Part shown: piece after piece, positions 34,359 to 43,429 of the stretch
Layout of the letters: the number at the start of each line of letters is the position of its first letter
Numbering within the stretch: the first letter of the stretch is position 1
DNA from: Actinomyces provencensis
Lineage (GTDB): Bacteria > Actinomycetota > Actinomycetes > Actinomycetales > Actinomycetaceae
NCBI RefSeq assembly: GCF_900155435.1
Contig: NZ_LT700212.1
Coordinates: 22,525-70,684, forward strand
Direction of reading: 5' to 3'
Length of the DNA stretch: 48,160 bases
Notes under the pieces: model-generated
Told to the model about the DNA's origin: nothing
What the model saw: the letters and a program-made list of their open reading frames with translations, nothing else
The model's database searches: none
Position numbers and translations under genes: made by a program

Positions 34359-36442
34359 GCGTAGCTCCTCGTGGCGATCCCCACGCTGCGGAAGGTGAGG
34401 AACTCCGCGTGGTGGGTGCAGTGCGGGAGGGTGCTCTCCCCCGGTCCGGCACCGTCCTCCCAGCCCGAGGTCGTCCAGGCCGAGGTCAGCATCCAGTGCG
34501 CGTCGTCACGGCGTGCCTCCCCGTCGTCCTGGTGCTCGGCGCGGAAGTGCGCCCCGCAGGACTCCTCGCGGTGCCAGGCGTCCACGCACATGAGCTCCGC
34601 CAGCTCGAGGTAGTCGGCGACCCTCCCGGCCTCCACCAGGTCCTGGTTGTACTCCCCCTCGACGCCGCTCACGCGCACGTCGCAGTGGAACTCCCGGCGC
34701 AGGTCCGCGATCTCCGAGATCCCGCGCTCCACGCCCGCCCGGTCCCGCACCACCCCGCAGTCGCGGTACATGATCTCCCCCAGCCGCCGGTGGAACTCCT
34801 TGGCGGGTGTCCCCCCGTGCACCGCGAGCAGTGCGGCCTCCCGCGCCGCCACGCGCTCCAGCGCGGAGGTCACCACGGGGTCGCCCTCGTCGACGAGGTC
34901 CTGCCCGAGCAGCCCCGCCAGGTAGTCGGGCACGGTGCGCGGGACGGTGAAGGACCCGTCCACGCAGGCGGCGAGCAGCGAGTTCGCGCCGAGCCGGTTG
35001 GCACCGTGGTAGGCGGCGTTGGCCTCCCCCGCCACGAAGAGGCCGGGGAGGGTGGACATCAGGCGGTAGTCGACCCACAGGCCACCCATGGTGAAGTGCG
35101 CGCCCGGGGCGATGCGCATGGGGCGCGTGTAGGGGTCCTCACCGGTGGCGTCGCGGTACATGGTGAAGAGGTTCCCGTAGCGCTCCGCGATCGTGTCGCG
35201 CCCGAGCCGCGCCAGGGCGTCGCGGAAGTCGAGGTAGACGGAGTTGTGCAGGGGCCCGACGCCGTGGCCGGAGTCGATCTCCGCACGCGCCGCCCGTGAG
35301 GCGATGTCGCGCGGGGTGAGGTTCCCGAAGGCGGGGTACTTCCGCTCCAGGTAGTAGTCGCGCTCGTCCTCGGGGATCTGCGAGGGCGGCCGGTCGTCGC
35401 CGGGTTCGCGGGGCACCCAGATGCGCCCGTCGTTGCGCAGGGACTCCGACATCAGGGTCGTCTTGGACTGCCAGGGTGTGGAGACCGGCAGGGCGGTCGG
35501 GTGGAACTGGATGAACGAGGGCGAGGCGAAGGCGGCCCCCGCCCGGTGGGCACGCCAGATCGCCGTGGCGTTGGAGTTCTTGGCCAGTGTGGAGTGGAAG
35601 TAGACGTTGCCGTAGCCGCCCGTCGCCAACACGACCGCATGGGCCCGGTGGACCCGGATCTCCCCGGTGGTGAGGTCACGGGTGACGACCCCGCAGGCGC
35701 GTCCGTCCCTGACCAGGACGTCGAGGACCTCGTGGCGCACCCACAGGGCGACGTGCCCGGCGGCGACCTGGCGCATGAGGGCGGAGGAGGCCGCCACCTG
35801 GAGTTGCTGGCCGGTCTGGCCGCGCGAGTAGTAGGTGCGCGAGACCTGCACTCCCCCGAAGGAGCGGGTGGACAGGGAGCCGCCGTACTCACGGGCGAAG
35901 GGGACCCCCAGTGCGTTGAGGTGGTCGATGACGCGGGTGGACTCCTCGCCGAGACGCCAGGCCTCGGACTCCCGCGCCCGGAAGTCCCCACCCTTGACGG
36001 TGTCTCGCACGAAGCGGGCCAGCTGGTCGCCGTCGACGCGCCGGGCGCGGGCGGCGTTGATCCCGCCCTGGGCGGCCACTGAGTGGGCGCGCCGGGGGGT
36101 GTCGTGGGCGGTGATCGCCTCCACGTGGAACCCGAGCTCCGCCAGGGAGGCGGCCGCCCCGGCCCCCGCCAAGCCGGTGCCGACCACGACCACGGTGAGT
36201 CTGCGCCGGTTGGAGGGGCTGACCAGGCGCGCATCGGCGACGAAGCGCTCCCACATCTCCTGGGGTGCGGCATCGGGCTGGTGGGCGTCCAGCGGGTTCC
36301 CCTCGGACAGGACCACGCCCGGGGGTGAGCTCAGGGCCTGTCCGCCCCCGCGGTTCCCGCTCCTCCCGCGTCCACCGGAGGTGGGGTCGGTGTCCTCGCC
36401 CTGGCGGATGCCCAGGCGGTCCCAGATGTCGCGCAGGTCCAT
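34355..36442 (-). CDS. sdhA: Succinate dehydrogenase/fumarate reductase flavoprotein subunit
   Basis: Interconverts succinate and fumarate on covalently bound FAD. The 695-residue product has the FAD site VVVVGTGLAGAGAAASLAEL, the flavin-linking histidine in RRAHSVAAQGGINAA, the substrate region FIQFHPTALP, HFTMGGLWVDYR and the terminal FAD motif GLFVAGEANAAYHGANRLGA. An N-terminal extension of about 75 residues (including GGRGRSGNRGGGQ) precedes the fold and is unlike the usual short N-terminus. The ATG at 36442 shares one base with the sdhC stop (TGATG), so the genes are coupled. This fits the B. subtilis/epsilonproteobacterial-like CAB layout seen in many Actinobacteria. Confidence 0.95.
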   Translation of the reverse strand: MDLRDIWDRLGIRQGEDTDPTSGGRGRSGNRGGGQALSSPPGVVLSEGNPLDAHQPDAAPQEMWERFVADARLVSPSNRRRLTVVVVGTGLAGAGAAASLAELGFHVEAITAHDTPRRAHSVAAQGGINAARARRVDGDQLARFVRDTVKGGDFRARESEAWRLGEESTRVIDHLNALGVPFAREYGGSLSTRSFGGVQVSRTYYSRGQTGQQLQVAASSALMRQVAAGHVALWVRHEVLDVLVRDGRACGVVTRDLTTGEIRVHRAHAVVLATGGYGNVYFHSTLAKNSNATAIWRAHRAGAAFASPSFIQFHPTALPVSTPWQSKTTLMSESLRNDGRIWVPREPGDDRPPSQIPEDERDYYLERKYPAFGNLTPRDIASRAARAEIDSGHGVGPLHNSVYLDFRDALARLGRDTIAERYGNLFTMYRDATGEDPYTRPMRIAPGAHFTMGGLWVDYRLMSTLPGLFVAGEANAAYHGANRLGANSLLAACVDGSFTVPRTVPDYLAGLLGQDLVDEGDPVVTSALERVAAREAALLAVHGGTPAKEFHRRLGEIMYRDCGVVRDRAGVERGISEIADLRREFHCDVRVSGVEGEYNQDLVEAGRVADYLELAELMCVDAWHREESCGAHFRAEHQDDGEARRDDAHWMLTSAWTTSGWEDGAGPGESTLPHCTHHAEFLTFRSVGIATRSYA

Positions 36443-37149
36443 CACAGCACTCCCGTCCACGCGGCGATGACGACCGCGCCGTCCCCGACCAGCACCACGA
36501 TCGCCACCGCGTGGGCCACGACCTTCGCCACGGCCCGTCCTCGCGGACCGCTCCCGCCGAGGTCCTGCCACGCCAACTGGATGCCGTGGGCGAGGTGGAG
36601 CGTGAGCGCCAGGAGCACGAGCAGGTAGAAGGCCGCCATGAGGGGCCGCCCGAGGGAGGCGGCCACGTTCGCGGCGGCGTGGAAGGAGGGATCGGGGTGC
36701 CGGAAGCCCGGGGCCTCGACCCAGCGGCCCACGGTGAGGTCGAGGATGTGCACCACCACGAAGAGGAGGAGCAGCACGCCCGTGGGGAGCATCCACCGGG
36801 CCGACACGCCCCGTGGGGCGAGCCTGCTCGCCCCACGGGTGCGCGTCGCCCGTCCCCGCCGCCACAGGACCAGTGCGAAGGCCACGTGCAGGACGAGGCA
36901 GACGGCGAGGGCGATGCGGAAGATCCACAGCAGCCCCTCACGGGGAAGGACGGGCTCGAAGGCCTCACGCAGCCAGGCCGCGTAGGCGTCCATCCCCTCG
37001 GGGTCGACGAGGACCTTGAGGTTGCCGAGCATGTGGACCACGACGAAGGCCGCCATGACCAGACCGGTGAGCGACATGACGGTCTTGGCGACCCATGTCG
37101 GCACGAGGACTCTGCGCCGTGCGACCTCACGACGTCCGTGGATCTCCAT
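36442..37149 (-). CDS. sdhC: Succinate dehydrogenase cytochrome b subunit (b558 type)
   Basis: Membrane anchor that binds haem b and quinone for SdhAB. The 235-residue product has five hydrophobic helices, at about 20-40 (VAKTVMSLTGLVMAAFVVVH), 65-95, 105-140 (LPTGVLLLLFVVVHILDL), 165-190 (LMAAFYLLVLLALTLHLAHG) and 205-230. Histidines in VVHMLGN, LVLHVAFAL, VVHILDL and LHLAHGIQ sit where haem ligands are expected. The ATG at 37149 follows GGAAGGAGGCAACC, a strong ribosome binding site. The promoter lies in the gap upstream: TACGGT (minus, 37174-37169) is embedded in an inverted repeat. It is the first gene of sdhCAB. Confidence 0.93.
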   Translation of the reverse strand: MEIHGRREVARRRVLVPTWVAKTVMSLTGLVMAAFVVVHMLGNLKVLVDPEGMDAYAAWLREAFEPVLPREGLLWIFRIALAVCLVLHVAFALVLWRRGRATRTRGASRLAPRGVSARWMLPTGVLLLLFVVVHILDLTVGRWVEAPGFRHPDPSFHAAANVAASLGRPLMAAFYLLVLLALTLHLAHGIQLAWQDLGGSGPRGRAVAKVVAHAVAIVVLVGDGAVVIAAWTGVL

Positions 37150-37162
37150 GGTTGCCTCCTTC

Positions 37163-37182
37163 CCTCCCACCGTAGCGGGAGG
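37163..37182 (-). promoter_or_regulatory. sdhC promoter element inside an inverted repeat
   Basis: CCTCCC (37163-37168) and GGGAGG (37177-37182) flank a minus-strand TACGGT -10-like hexamer, just upstream of the sdhC ribosome binding site. It could act as an operator or as an mRNA-leader hairpin. Confidence 0.4.
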
Positions 37183-37345
37183 GATCCGCGTGGACCCGCC
37201 GGACAGGCTGTCACCAGCCCGGACACCTCGCTCTCCCCCGGCCCACCGCGTGATCGTGGGATCAACGTCCCGGGACGGTGACTCCAGAGTGGGCGGGGGC
37301 GGCGTCCGGGGCAGCACCCGGGAAGCGGTGCCCGGGTGGGAGTGC

Positions 37346-37741
37346 TCAGGACGCGGCGGCGCTCCGGGACAGGGCGAGCAGGTCCCCGAGGGTCTCCAGG
37401 GCGTCGATGTCCGCATCCTTGAACTGGACGCCCAGTCCACGTTCGACGGAGGTGGTGACGGCGTAACGCCCGATGGTGTCCAGGTCGAGGTCACCGGTGA
37501 GTGTCAGGTCCTCGCGGGCGTCGGCGGGCTCCAGGGAGGTCTCCGCGAGCACGGCCTCCAGGACGACCTCGTCGCAGGTGGGTGTCGCGGACGCGTCCGG
37601 TCCCGACGCGCCCTCCTCCGCGCCCGCTTCCGGGAGTGCGGCAGCCCCGCCCTCGTCGACGGGGGCAGCGTTCCCCTCCCCGTTCCCGGGAGGGGTGGGA
37701 TCGGAGAGGTCGAAGCCGAGGAGTTCCGCGATGGTGCCCAT
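37346..37741 (-). CDS. Acyl-carrier-protein-like protein lacking the carrier serine
   Basis: The C-terminal 80 residues resemble an acyl carrier protein (VVLEAVLAETSLEPADARED, then LTLTGDLDLDTIGRYAV, VERGLGVQFKDADIDALETL, GDLLALS). However, the DSL motif that carries phosphopantetheine reads DTI, with threonine T89 at the serine position. A spacer of about 40 residues rich in G, A, E, P (25-60) separates this from an N-terminal MGTIAELLGFDLSDPTP. The total is 131 residues versus about 80 for a normal ACP. The ATG at 37741 lies six bases after a minus-strand TACCCT, so it is probably leaderless. It diverges from the GNAT gene, and a DUF3145 gene is nearby; in streptomycetes DUF3145 lies next to fatty-acid synthase genes. 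It may be a regulatory or structural relic of an ACP. Confidence 0.7.
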   Translation of the reverse strand: MGTIAELLGFDLSDPTPPGNGEGNAAPVDEGGAAALPEAGAEEGASGPDASATPTCDEVVLEAVLAETSLEPADAREDLTLTGDLDLDTIGRYAVTTSVERGLGVQFKDADIDALETLGDLLALSRSAAAS

Positions 37742-37816
37742 GGGGCAAGGGTAGCGGGCCCGGTGCCGGGCGGACCCGGGCAGTCGGCGGCGGGACATCG
37801 GCGGTAGGTTGGTCCG
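37742..37816. promoter_or_regulatory. Divergent leaderless promoters of the ACP-like and GNAT genes
   Basis: Minus-strand TACCCT (37753-37748) is six bases from ATG 37741; plus-strand TAGGTT (37805-37810) is six bases from GTG 37817. Confidence 0.55.
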
Positions 37817-38338
37817 GTGGAGATCCAGCACTTCGGGGCGTCGGAGTGGGCTGCCCTGCCCGTCCGGGACAGGCAGCAGGTCCTGGCACTGTACCTGCAG
37901 GACATGCCAGACATCACCGGCGGGACGATCGGGGATCCCGATGACGAGCAGGCCTTCCTGGACGGGTACGGCCGGTGGCTCGACGGTTACCTCACGGACG
38001 CCTCGGCAGAGGTGGTCGTCGCTTCGGTCGCGGGCGTCCCGGTCAGCGCGGCCCGCCTCGCCCACCAGGACGAGCGGCACCCCCTGGAGGACTTCATCGA
38101 AGCGCTCCAGACCTCTCCCGGACACCGACGACAGGGCCTGGCGCGAGCACTGCTCGTGCACCTGGCCTCCGACGAGGGGCACCGCGAGTTGGTCGCCGAG
38201 GTCCACGTCCGCAACATCGCCTCGCAGCGGGCGTTCGCCGCCGCAGGCTTCGTCAACCACGGGGAGGTCCCGGGCGTCACCGAGGACCACATGGAGCTGT
38301 GGGTGTCCGCTCCGCCCGCCACACGGACGGCCCGATGA
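37817..38338 (+). CDS. GNAT-family N-acetyltransferase
   Basis: Transfers an acetyl group from acetyl-CoA to an unknown amine. The 173-residue product has the acetyl-CoA loop TSPGHRRQGLARALLVHLAS (about 97-116) and the typical final segment EVHVRNIASQRAFAAAGFVN. The N-terminal half (SEWAALPVRDRQQVLALYLQ, then DMPDITGGTIGDPDDEQAFL) is less conserved and decides substrate. The GTG at 37817 is set by TAGGTT six bases upstream. It converges with the DUF3145 gene over a strong hairpin. No neighbour points to a specific substrate. Confidence 0.88.
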   Translation: MEIQHFGASEWAALPVRDRQQVLALYLQDMPDITGGTIGDPDDEQAFLDGYGRWLDGYLTDASAEVVVASVAGVPVSAARLAHQDERHPLEDFIEALQTSPGHRRQGLARALLVHLASDEGHRELVAEVHVRNIASQRAFAAAGFVNHGEVPGVTEDHMELWVSAPPATRTAR

Positions 38339-38340
38339 CA

Positions 38341-38368
38341 CGACGTCGCCCCCGTCCGGGGGACGTCG
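38341..38368. terminator. Bidirectional hairpin between the GNAT and DUF3145 genes
   Basis: CGACGTCGCCCCCG (38341-38354) folds onto CGGGGGACGTCG (38357-38368) with one bulge. It lies 3 nt after the GNAT stop and 5 nt from the DUF3145 stop. Confidence 0.7.
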
Positions 38369-38372
38369 CCGC

Positions 38373-38873
38373 TCAGCCGACCCGGTGCAGCCAGCGCACG
38401 GGGGCGCCCGCACCGGCGTAGCGGAAGGGCTCCAGCTCCTCGTCCCAGGCCTGACCGAGCGCGAGGTCGAGCATCTCACGCAGGGAGGTCTCGTCCGTGG
38501 CGTTCTCCAGGGCAGCGCGCACCCGGTCCTCGGGGACGACGGTGTTCCCGGCGGTGTCCATCTGCGAGTGGAAGATCCCGAGCGCTGGGGTGTGGGACCA
38601 GCGTCCACCGTCGGACTGTGCGGTGGCCTCCTCGGTCACCTCGTAGCGCAGGTGCTCCCACCCGCGCAGGGCCGAGGCCAGGCGTGCGCCCGACCCCGCG
38701 GTGCCCACCCAGGAGAATTCCGAGCGCACCATTCCGGGCGCGGCGGGTTGGTCGGTCCACTGCAGGTGGACCTCCTGCCCCAGCGCCGTGCCCACGGCCC
38801 ACTCGATGTGCGGGCAGAGGGCAGGGGGCGTCGAGTGCACGAAAAGCACACCACGGGTGTATGTCCCTCTCAT
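38373..38873 (-). CDS. DUF3145-family protein
   Basis: A conserved actinobacterial protein of unknown function. The 166-residue sequence follows the family from end to end: RGTYTRGVLFVHSTPPALCP, HIEWAVGTALG, RSEFSWVGTAGSGARLASAL followed by RGWEHLRYEV, ALGIFHSQMDTAGN, PEDRVRAAL and the closing WDEELEPFRYAGAGAPVRWL then HRVG. The ATG at 38873 follows GGAGGTCACG. In streptomycetes the orthologue lies beside the fatty-acid synthase cluster and near aceE; here an ACP-like gene and aceE are also in the region, which suggests a rearranged remnant of the same neighbourhood. Confidence 0.9.
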   Translation of the reverse strand: MRGTYTRGVLFVHSTPPALCPHIEWAVGTALGQEVHLQWTDQPAAPGMVRSEFSWVGTAGSGARLASALRGWEHLRYEVTEEATAQSDGGRWSHTPALGIFHSQMDTAGNTVVPEDRVRAALENATDETSLREMLDLALGQAWDEELEPFRYAGAGAPVRWLHRVG

Positions 38874-38958
38874 CGTGACCTCCGGTTCGGTTGAGGAGCG
38901 TCTTCCCCTACGTCCTCCGCGAACCCGTCACCATGTGTCGTGGTGTCGTCACCAGTAT

Positions 38959-39001
38959 GCCGCGCCGACCCGCCGGACACCAGTCCGGCCCACGGCGCGG
39001 C
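38959..39001 (-). terminator. Long hairpin terminating the proS-def operon
   Basis: GCCGCGCCG (38959-38967) pairs with CGGCGCGGC (38993-39001), and inside it GCCGGAC (38972-38978) pairs with GTCCGGC (38983-38989). It lies 6 nt beyond the def stop. Confidence 0.75.
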
Positions 39002-39006
39002 CCTGC

Positions 39007-39498
39007 TCAGAAGCCCGCCTTGCGGATGTCGCGCAGCGCCTTCTTCCGGGTGGCCCGGTCGAGCCGGTCGATGTAGATCATGCCCTTGAGGTGGTCGGTC
39101 TCGTGCTGGAGGCAGCGGCCCATGAGGCCGTCCCCCTCCACGACGACGTCGCGGCCGTCCAGGTCGGTGCCCTCCACGCGCGCGTACCAGGCGCGTTCGG
39201 TGGGGTACCAGAGGTCGGGAACCGACAGGCACCCCTCCTCACCGTCCTGGAACTCGTCGGCGGAGAGCGCCACCACGCGGGGGTTGAGCACGTAGCCCAG
39301 GTCCCCCTCGATGTTCCAGGAGAACGCCTGGAGGCTCACCCCGATCTGGTTGGCGGCCAGTCCCGCGCGCCCGTCCATGTCGACGGTCTCGAGGAGGTCC
39401 TCGACCAGGGAGCGCACGTGGTCGTCGACCTCGGTGATCGGGTCGCAGGGCGTGCGCAGGACCGGGTCGCCGATGATGCGGATGTCGCGGATCGCCAT
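39007..39498 (-). CDS. def: Peptide deformylase
   Basis: Removes the formyl group from new protein N-termini so that methionine aminopeptidase can act. The 163-residue enzyme has all three motifs: GLAANQIG (46-53), EGCLS with metal ligand C90, and QHETDH with H132, E133 and H136. The ATG at 39498 lies 5 nt after the proS stop, preceded by a GAGG in the proS end, so it is the second gene of a proS-def operon. A double hairpin ends the unit. The length is typical of the shorter actinobacterial type. Confidence 0.96.
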   Translation of the reverse strand: MAIRDIRIIGDPVLRTPCDPITEVDDHVRSLVEDLLETVDMDGRAGLAANQIGVSLQAFSWNIEGDLGYVLNPRVVALSADEFQDGEEGCLSVPDLWYPTERAWYARVEGTDLDGRDVVVEGDGLMGRCLQHETDHLKGMIYIDRLDRATRKKALRDIRKAGF

Positions 39499-39503
39499 GT
39501 CCC

Positions 39504-41315
39504 TCAGGCCTCCTGTCCGAGCAGGGAGCGGTGCAGGGCGGTGACGGTCCCCACGGCCTCGGCCACCGGGACCTCGCGGCGCTCCCCGGTGGCGCGGGTG
39601 CGCACCTCGACGACGCCGTTGGCCAGTCCCCGTCCGACCACCAGGGTGATCGGGATGCCGATGAGCTCAGCGTCCGCGAACTTCACGCCGGCGGACACCT
39701 TGCGCCGGTCGTCGTGGATGACGTCCAGTCCCGCGGCGTCGAGCTGCTCGGAGAGCTCCCGGGCCGTGTCGAGCACGTCCGCGTCCTTGCCGATGGCGAC
39801 CACGTGCACGTCGAAGGGTGCCACCTGCGCAGGCCAGGCGAGTCCCTGCTCGTCGCAGGTGGACTCCGCCAGGGCCGCCAGCACGCGGGAGACGCCGATG
39901 CCGTAGGAGCCCATGGTGACGACGCGGGACTTGCCGTTCTCGTCGAGCACGGTCAGGCCCAGGGCCTGGGCGTACTTGCGACCCAGCTGGAAGATGTGGC
40001 CGATCTCGATGCCGCGCTCCAGGTGGAGGGGCCCGGAGCCGTCGGGGGCGGGGTCGCCCTCGCGGACCTCGGCGGCCTCGATGGTGCCGTCGGCCCCGAA
40101 GTCGCGACCCTTGACGAGGCCGAAGACGTGGCGGTCGACCTCGTCGGCGCCGGTGATCCAGGAGGTCCCGTCGACGACGCGGGGGTCGAGGAGGTAACGC
40201 ACGGAGCCGGTGGCGATGCCGTCCTCGTCCACGACGCGCTGGGGCGAGTTGGGGCCGATGACGCGGGGGCCGATGTAGCCGGGCACCAGTTCGGGGTGCG
40301 CGGCCAGGTCCTCAGGTGTGGCCATCTCGACCTCGGCGGGTGAGACGGAGGCCTCGAGGCGCTTCATGTCGACCTCGCGGTCGCCGGGCAGGCCGACGAC
40401 CAACAGCTCGCGCTCCCCGTGGGGATGGGTCAGCGCCACGACGACGTTCTTCAGGGTGTCCGAGGCCTGCCACGGGCGGTCGGCGCGGGGGTGGAGCGCG
40501 TTGGCACGCTCGACCAGGGCGGCGATGGTCGTGGAGTCCGGGGTGTCCAGCACGACGGCCTCGGGCAGACCCTCGGTGGGGAGTGCCTCGGGGGCCGGGG
40601 TGGTGACGGCCTCGGCGTTGGCGGCGTAGCCGCCCGGGGAGCGCACGAAGGTGTCCTCACCGATGGGGCTCGGGTGGAGGAACTCCTCCGAGCGGGAGCC
40701 ACCCATGGGGCCGGACATGGCGGAGACGATGACGTACTCCAGCCCGAGGCGGGTGAAGATCGCCTGGTAGGTGGCGCGCTCGGCCAGGTACGAGGCGTCC
40801 AGCCCCTCCTCGTCCAGGTCGAAGCTGTAGGCGTCCTTCATGACGAACTCGCGCCCACGGATGAGACCGGCGCGCGGACGGGCCTCGTCGCGGTACTTCG
40901 TCTGGATCTGGTACAGGGTGAGCGGCAGGTCCTTGTAGGAGGAGTACAGGTCCTTGACCAGGAGGGTGAACATCTCCTCGTGCGTCGGGGCGAGCAGGTA
41001 GTCGCCCTCCCTGCGGTCCTTCAGCTTGAACAGCGTCGGTCCGTACTCGTCCCAGCGCTCGGTCGCCTTGTAGGGCTCGGCGGGCAGCAGGGCCGGGAAG
41101 AGGACCTCCTGGCCCCCCATGCGGTCCATCTCCTCGCGCACCACGGCCTCCACCTTGCGCATGACGCGCAGGCCCAGCGGGAGCCAGGTGTAGATGCCGG
41201 GGGCAGTGCGCCGGATGTAGCCGGCACGGACGAGGAGCTTGTGGGACTGGACCTCCGCGTCGGCGGGGTCGTCGCGCAGGGTGCGCACGAAGTACGTGGA
41301 CAGGGTTCTCAGCAC
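39504..41315 (-). CDS. proS: Proline--tRNA ligase (prokaryote type)
   Basis: Charges tRNA-Pro; class II synthetase. The 603-residue product has the bacterial arrangement: the N-terminal [20 protein letters not shown], catalytic motifs (motif 2 [20 protein letters not shown] then [12 protein letters not shown]; motif 3 [16 protein letters not shown]), an INS editing domain between them (about residues 225-400, including [20 protein letters not shown]) and the anticodon-binding C-terminal domain ([31 protein letters not shown]). The GTG at 41315 is set by TATCGT (minus, 41328-41323) seven bases upstream. Longer frames run into the repeat array. ispG lies 0.9 kb upstream on the same strand, separated by an SRPBCC gene; ispG-proS is a common bacterial pair. 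Confidence 0.97.
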   Translation of the reverse strand: MLRTLSTYFVRTLRDDPADAEVQSHKLLVRAGYIRRTAPGIYTWLPLGLRVMRKVEAVVREEMDRMGGQEVLFPALLPAEPYKATERWDEYGPTLFKLKDRREGDYLLAPTHEEMFTLLVKDLYSSYKDLPLTLYQIQTKYRDEARPRAGLIRGREFVMKDAYSFDLDEEGLDASYLAERATYQAIFTRLGLEYVIVSAMSGPMGGSRSEEFLHPSPIGEDTFVRSPGGYAANAEAVTTPAPEALPTEGLPEAVVLDTPDSTTIAALVERANALHPRADRPWQASDTLKNVVVALTHPHGERELLVVGLPGDREVDMKRLEASVSPAEVEMATPEDLAAHPELVPGYIGPRVIGPNSPQRVVDEDGIATGSVRYLLDPRVVDGTSWITGADEVDRHVFGLVKGRDFGADGTIEAAEVREGDPAPDGSGPLHLERGIEIGHIFQLGRKYAQALGLTVLDENGKSRVVTMGSYGIGVSRVLAALAESTCDEQGLAWPAQVAPFDVHVVAIGKDADVLDTARELSEQLDAAGLDVIHDDRRKVSAGVKFADAELIGIPITLVVGRGLANGVVEVRTRATGERREVPVAEAVGTVTALHRSLLGQEA

Positions 41316-41365
41316 GTCGTCAACGATAGTCGACCGGTCAGGACGGTGCGAACACCCCCCTCGCC

Positions 41366-41526
41366 GAGGTCCGCTCTGTTCGGGCACCGAGGTCCGCTCT
41401 GTTCGAGGCGTGAGGTCCGCTCTGTTCCACCGTCGAGGTCCGCCCCCGCGCGTGCAGCTGCGCACGTGAGCGGACTTCGAGGTCAGAAGTGAGCGGACTT
41501 CGGGGTCAGAAGTGAGCGGACTTCGC
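41366..41526. repeat. 23-nt-period repeat array B, inverted arrangement
   Basis: Four units in reverse orientation end at 41374, 41397, 41420 and 41443, and three forward units start at 41470, 41493 and 41516, all exactly 23 nt apart within each half. The forward half ends 14 nt from the SRPBCC stop; the reverse half lies 50-130 nt upstream of the proS start. Forward units carry AGTGA in place of ACAGA. Confidence 0.88.
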
Positions 41527-41538
41527 GGGGATGGGGGG

Positions 41539-42171
41539 TCAGTGGGACTCGGCCAGCGCCTTGACGGTGTGCAGCATGCGGTGCGTCATCACCGCGGAGG
41601 CGGCCAGGGTGGCCCGGCAGGAGGCGTCCGCGGCACGGGTGTGGGGCAGGTAGCGCTCCCGGGCGTGCAGGACGGTGGAGGCGCCCTCGTCGACGAGGAC
41701 GAAGGCCCATGTCAGGTCGAACTGCATGGTGGGGGAACCCTCGGCCTCCTCCGGCACCCGTCCACCCTCGGTCGTGAGCACGAGGGCGTGGCCCGGTGAG
41801 CTGATCGCGACGCGCATCGCCATGCCCGGGGCGAGTGGGACCTCGTCCCCCACTGCACGCTCCGACCACTCGGGACGCAGCTCGTGGACGTCGGTGACCT
41901 CGCACCCGATGGCGTTCTCGATCGCGGTCCAGGAGTAGAACCCGGCGCGGTCCTGCCCGATCTGGGTCAGCCACGGCCACACCTGGTCGGCCGGGGCATG
42001 GATGGTGATCGCGCGGTCCGCCACGACCGGGGCGGTCGGCAGCAACAGGTCACCGGGCAGCGACACCGCCGCCTCGGACCGCGTCAGTCCCTGACGGGTC
42101 GGCCAGCCGGTGGCCACGGCCAGGGCACCCGCGGCGCCGAGAACGGTCAGCAGTGCGGTCCTGGTGCGCAT
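41539..42171 (-). CDS. SRPBCC-family protein with N-terminal membrane segment
   Basis: A START/Bet v1-like ligand-binding domain (SRPBCC) of unknown ligand. Of 210 residues, the first 25 ([20 protein letters not shown]) form a membrane anchor or signal segment. The domain follows with [20 protein letters not shown] then [20 protein letters not shown], highly typical of this family, and [20 protein letters not shown] near the end. GGAGGA directly abuts the first ATG (42177), so the second ATG at 42171, six bases further, is the likelier start. It stands between proS and ispG on the same strand. Its 3' end is followed by repeat array B. Confidence 0.85.
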   Translation of the reverse strand: MRTRTALLTVLGAAGALAVATGWPTRQGLTRSEAAVSLPGDLLLPTAPVVADRAITIHAPADQVWPWLTQIGQDRAGFYSWTAIENAIGCEVTDVHELRPEWSERAVGDEVPLAPGMAMRVAISSPGHALVLTTEGGRVPEEAEGSPTMQFDLTWAFVLVDEGASTVLHARERYLPHTRAADASCRATLAASAVMTHRMLHTVKALAESH

Positions 42172-42256
42172 GCGCATTCCTCCTGTGGGATCAGCGGTTG
42201 GGTCGGTAGGGGCCGCCCTCGTGGATGTGCGGCGGGAAGTGGCCGGTCGGGGTGGC

Positions 42257-43417
42257 TCAGCGGGCGGCGGGGATGACCTCGACGGCGCCGTCGCCCTCCT
42301 CCAGCCCCATCTCCTCGGCGAGCATGTTGGCCCGCTTGATGAGGGTCTCGACGATCTGGTCCTCCGGCACGGTCTCGACGACCTCGCCGTGGATGAAGAT
42401 CTGGCCCTTCCCGTTGCCCGACGCCACGCCGAGGTCGGCCTCGCGGGCCTCCCCGGGACCGTTGACGACGCAGCCCATGACGGCCACGCGCAGCGGGACG
42501 GTGAGGTCCTTCAGGCCCTCGGTGACGTTCTCGGCGAGGGTGTAGACGTCCACCTGGGCGCGACCGCAGGAGGGGCAGGAGACGATCTCGAGGGTCCGGT
42601 CACGCAGGCCCATGGACTGCAGGATCTGGATGCCGACCTTGACCTCCTCCACGGGCGGGGCGGACAGGGACACGCGGATCGTGTCGCCGATCCCCTCGCG
42701 CAGGAGCGCCCCGAAGGCGGTGGCGGACTTGATGGTGCCCTGGAAGGTGGGGCCGGCCTCGGTGACGCCGAGGTGCAGCGGCCAGTCGCCACGCTCGGAG
42801 AGGATCTCGTAGGCCTTGATCATCGTGACGGGGTCGTGGTGCTTGACCGAGATCTTGAAGTCGTGGAAGTCGTACTGCTCGAAGAGTGAGGCCTCCCAGA
42901 TGGCGGACTCCGCGAGCGCCTCGGCCGTGGCGCCGCCGAACTTCTCGTACATGCGTCGGTCCAGGGAGCCGGCGTTGACACCGATGCGCAGTGAGGTCCC
43001 ATGTTCGCGGGCGGACTTCGTGATCGCCTCGATCTGGTCGTCGAACTTGCGGATGTTGCCCGGGTTGACGCGCACGGCACCGCAGCCGGCCTCGATGGCC
43101 GCGAAGACGTACTTGGGCTGGAAGTGGATGTCCGCGATGACGGGGATCGTCGACTTCCGGGCGATGACCGGCAGCGCCTCGGCGTCCTTGTCGGTGGGGC
43201 AGGCGACGCGCACGATGTCGCAGCCGGCCGCGGTGAGCTCCGCGATCTGCTGGAGGGTGGCGCCGATGTCATGGGTCTTCGTGGTGGTCATCGACTGCAC
43301 GGAGATCGGGGCGCCGCCGCCGACGGGGACGTCACCGACCATGATCCGGCGCGTGGTCCTGCGGGGGAACGGCGGTTCCTTGACGGTGGGCATTCCGAGA
43401 GCGATCGTGTCAGTCAC
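42257..43417 (-). CDS. ispG: 4-hydroxy-3-methylbut-2-en-1-yl diphosphate synthase (flavodoxin)
   Basis: Penultimate step of the MEP isoprenoid pathway, converting MEcPP to HMBPP with a [4Fe-4S] cluster. The 386-residue product is complete: [20 protein letters not shown] then [41 protein letters not shown], and the cluster cysteines in [11 protein letters not shown] and [17 protein letters not shown]. The start is GTG 43417, six bases after the -10 GATAAT (minus, 43429-43424); the stop codon of the upstream gene falls inside that hexamer. RseP, the usual ispG neighbour, is 4 kb upstream beyond three inserted genes. Confidence 0.97.
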   Translation of the reverse strand: MTDTIALGMPTVKEPPFPRRTTRRIMVGDVPVGGGAPISVQSMTTTKTHDIGATLQQIAELTAAGCDIVRVACPTDKDAEALPVIARKSTIPVIADIHFQPKYVFAAIEAGCGAVRVNPGNIRKFDDQIEAITKSAREHGTSLRIGVNAGSLDRRMYEKFGGATAEALAESAIWEASLFEQYDFHDFKISVKHHDPVTMIKAYEILSERGDWPLHLGVTEAGPTFQGTIKSATAFGALLREGIGDTIRVSLSAPPVEEVKVGIQILQSMGLRDRTLEIVSCPSCGRAQVDVYTLAENVTEGLKDLTVPLRVAVMGCVVNGPGEAREADLGVASGNGKGQIFIHGEVVETVPEDQIVETLIKRANMLAEEMGLEEGDGAVEVIPAAR

Positions 43418-43429
43418 CCCCACATTATC
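43418..43429 (-). promoter_or_regulatory. -10 element of ispG overlapping the upstream stop codon
   Basis: GATAAT (minus, 43429-43424), six bases, GTG 43417. The TAA stop (43427-43425) of the upstream gene is part of the hexamer. Confidence 0.65.

Noticed and set aside
43010-43020. Another copy of the GCGGACTTC repeat inside ispG
   Set aside because: A single hit in coding sequence without neighbours at 23-nt spacing; it encodes normal ispG residues.
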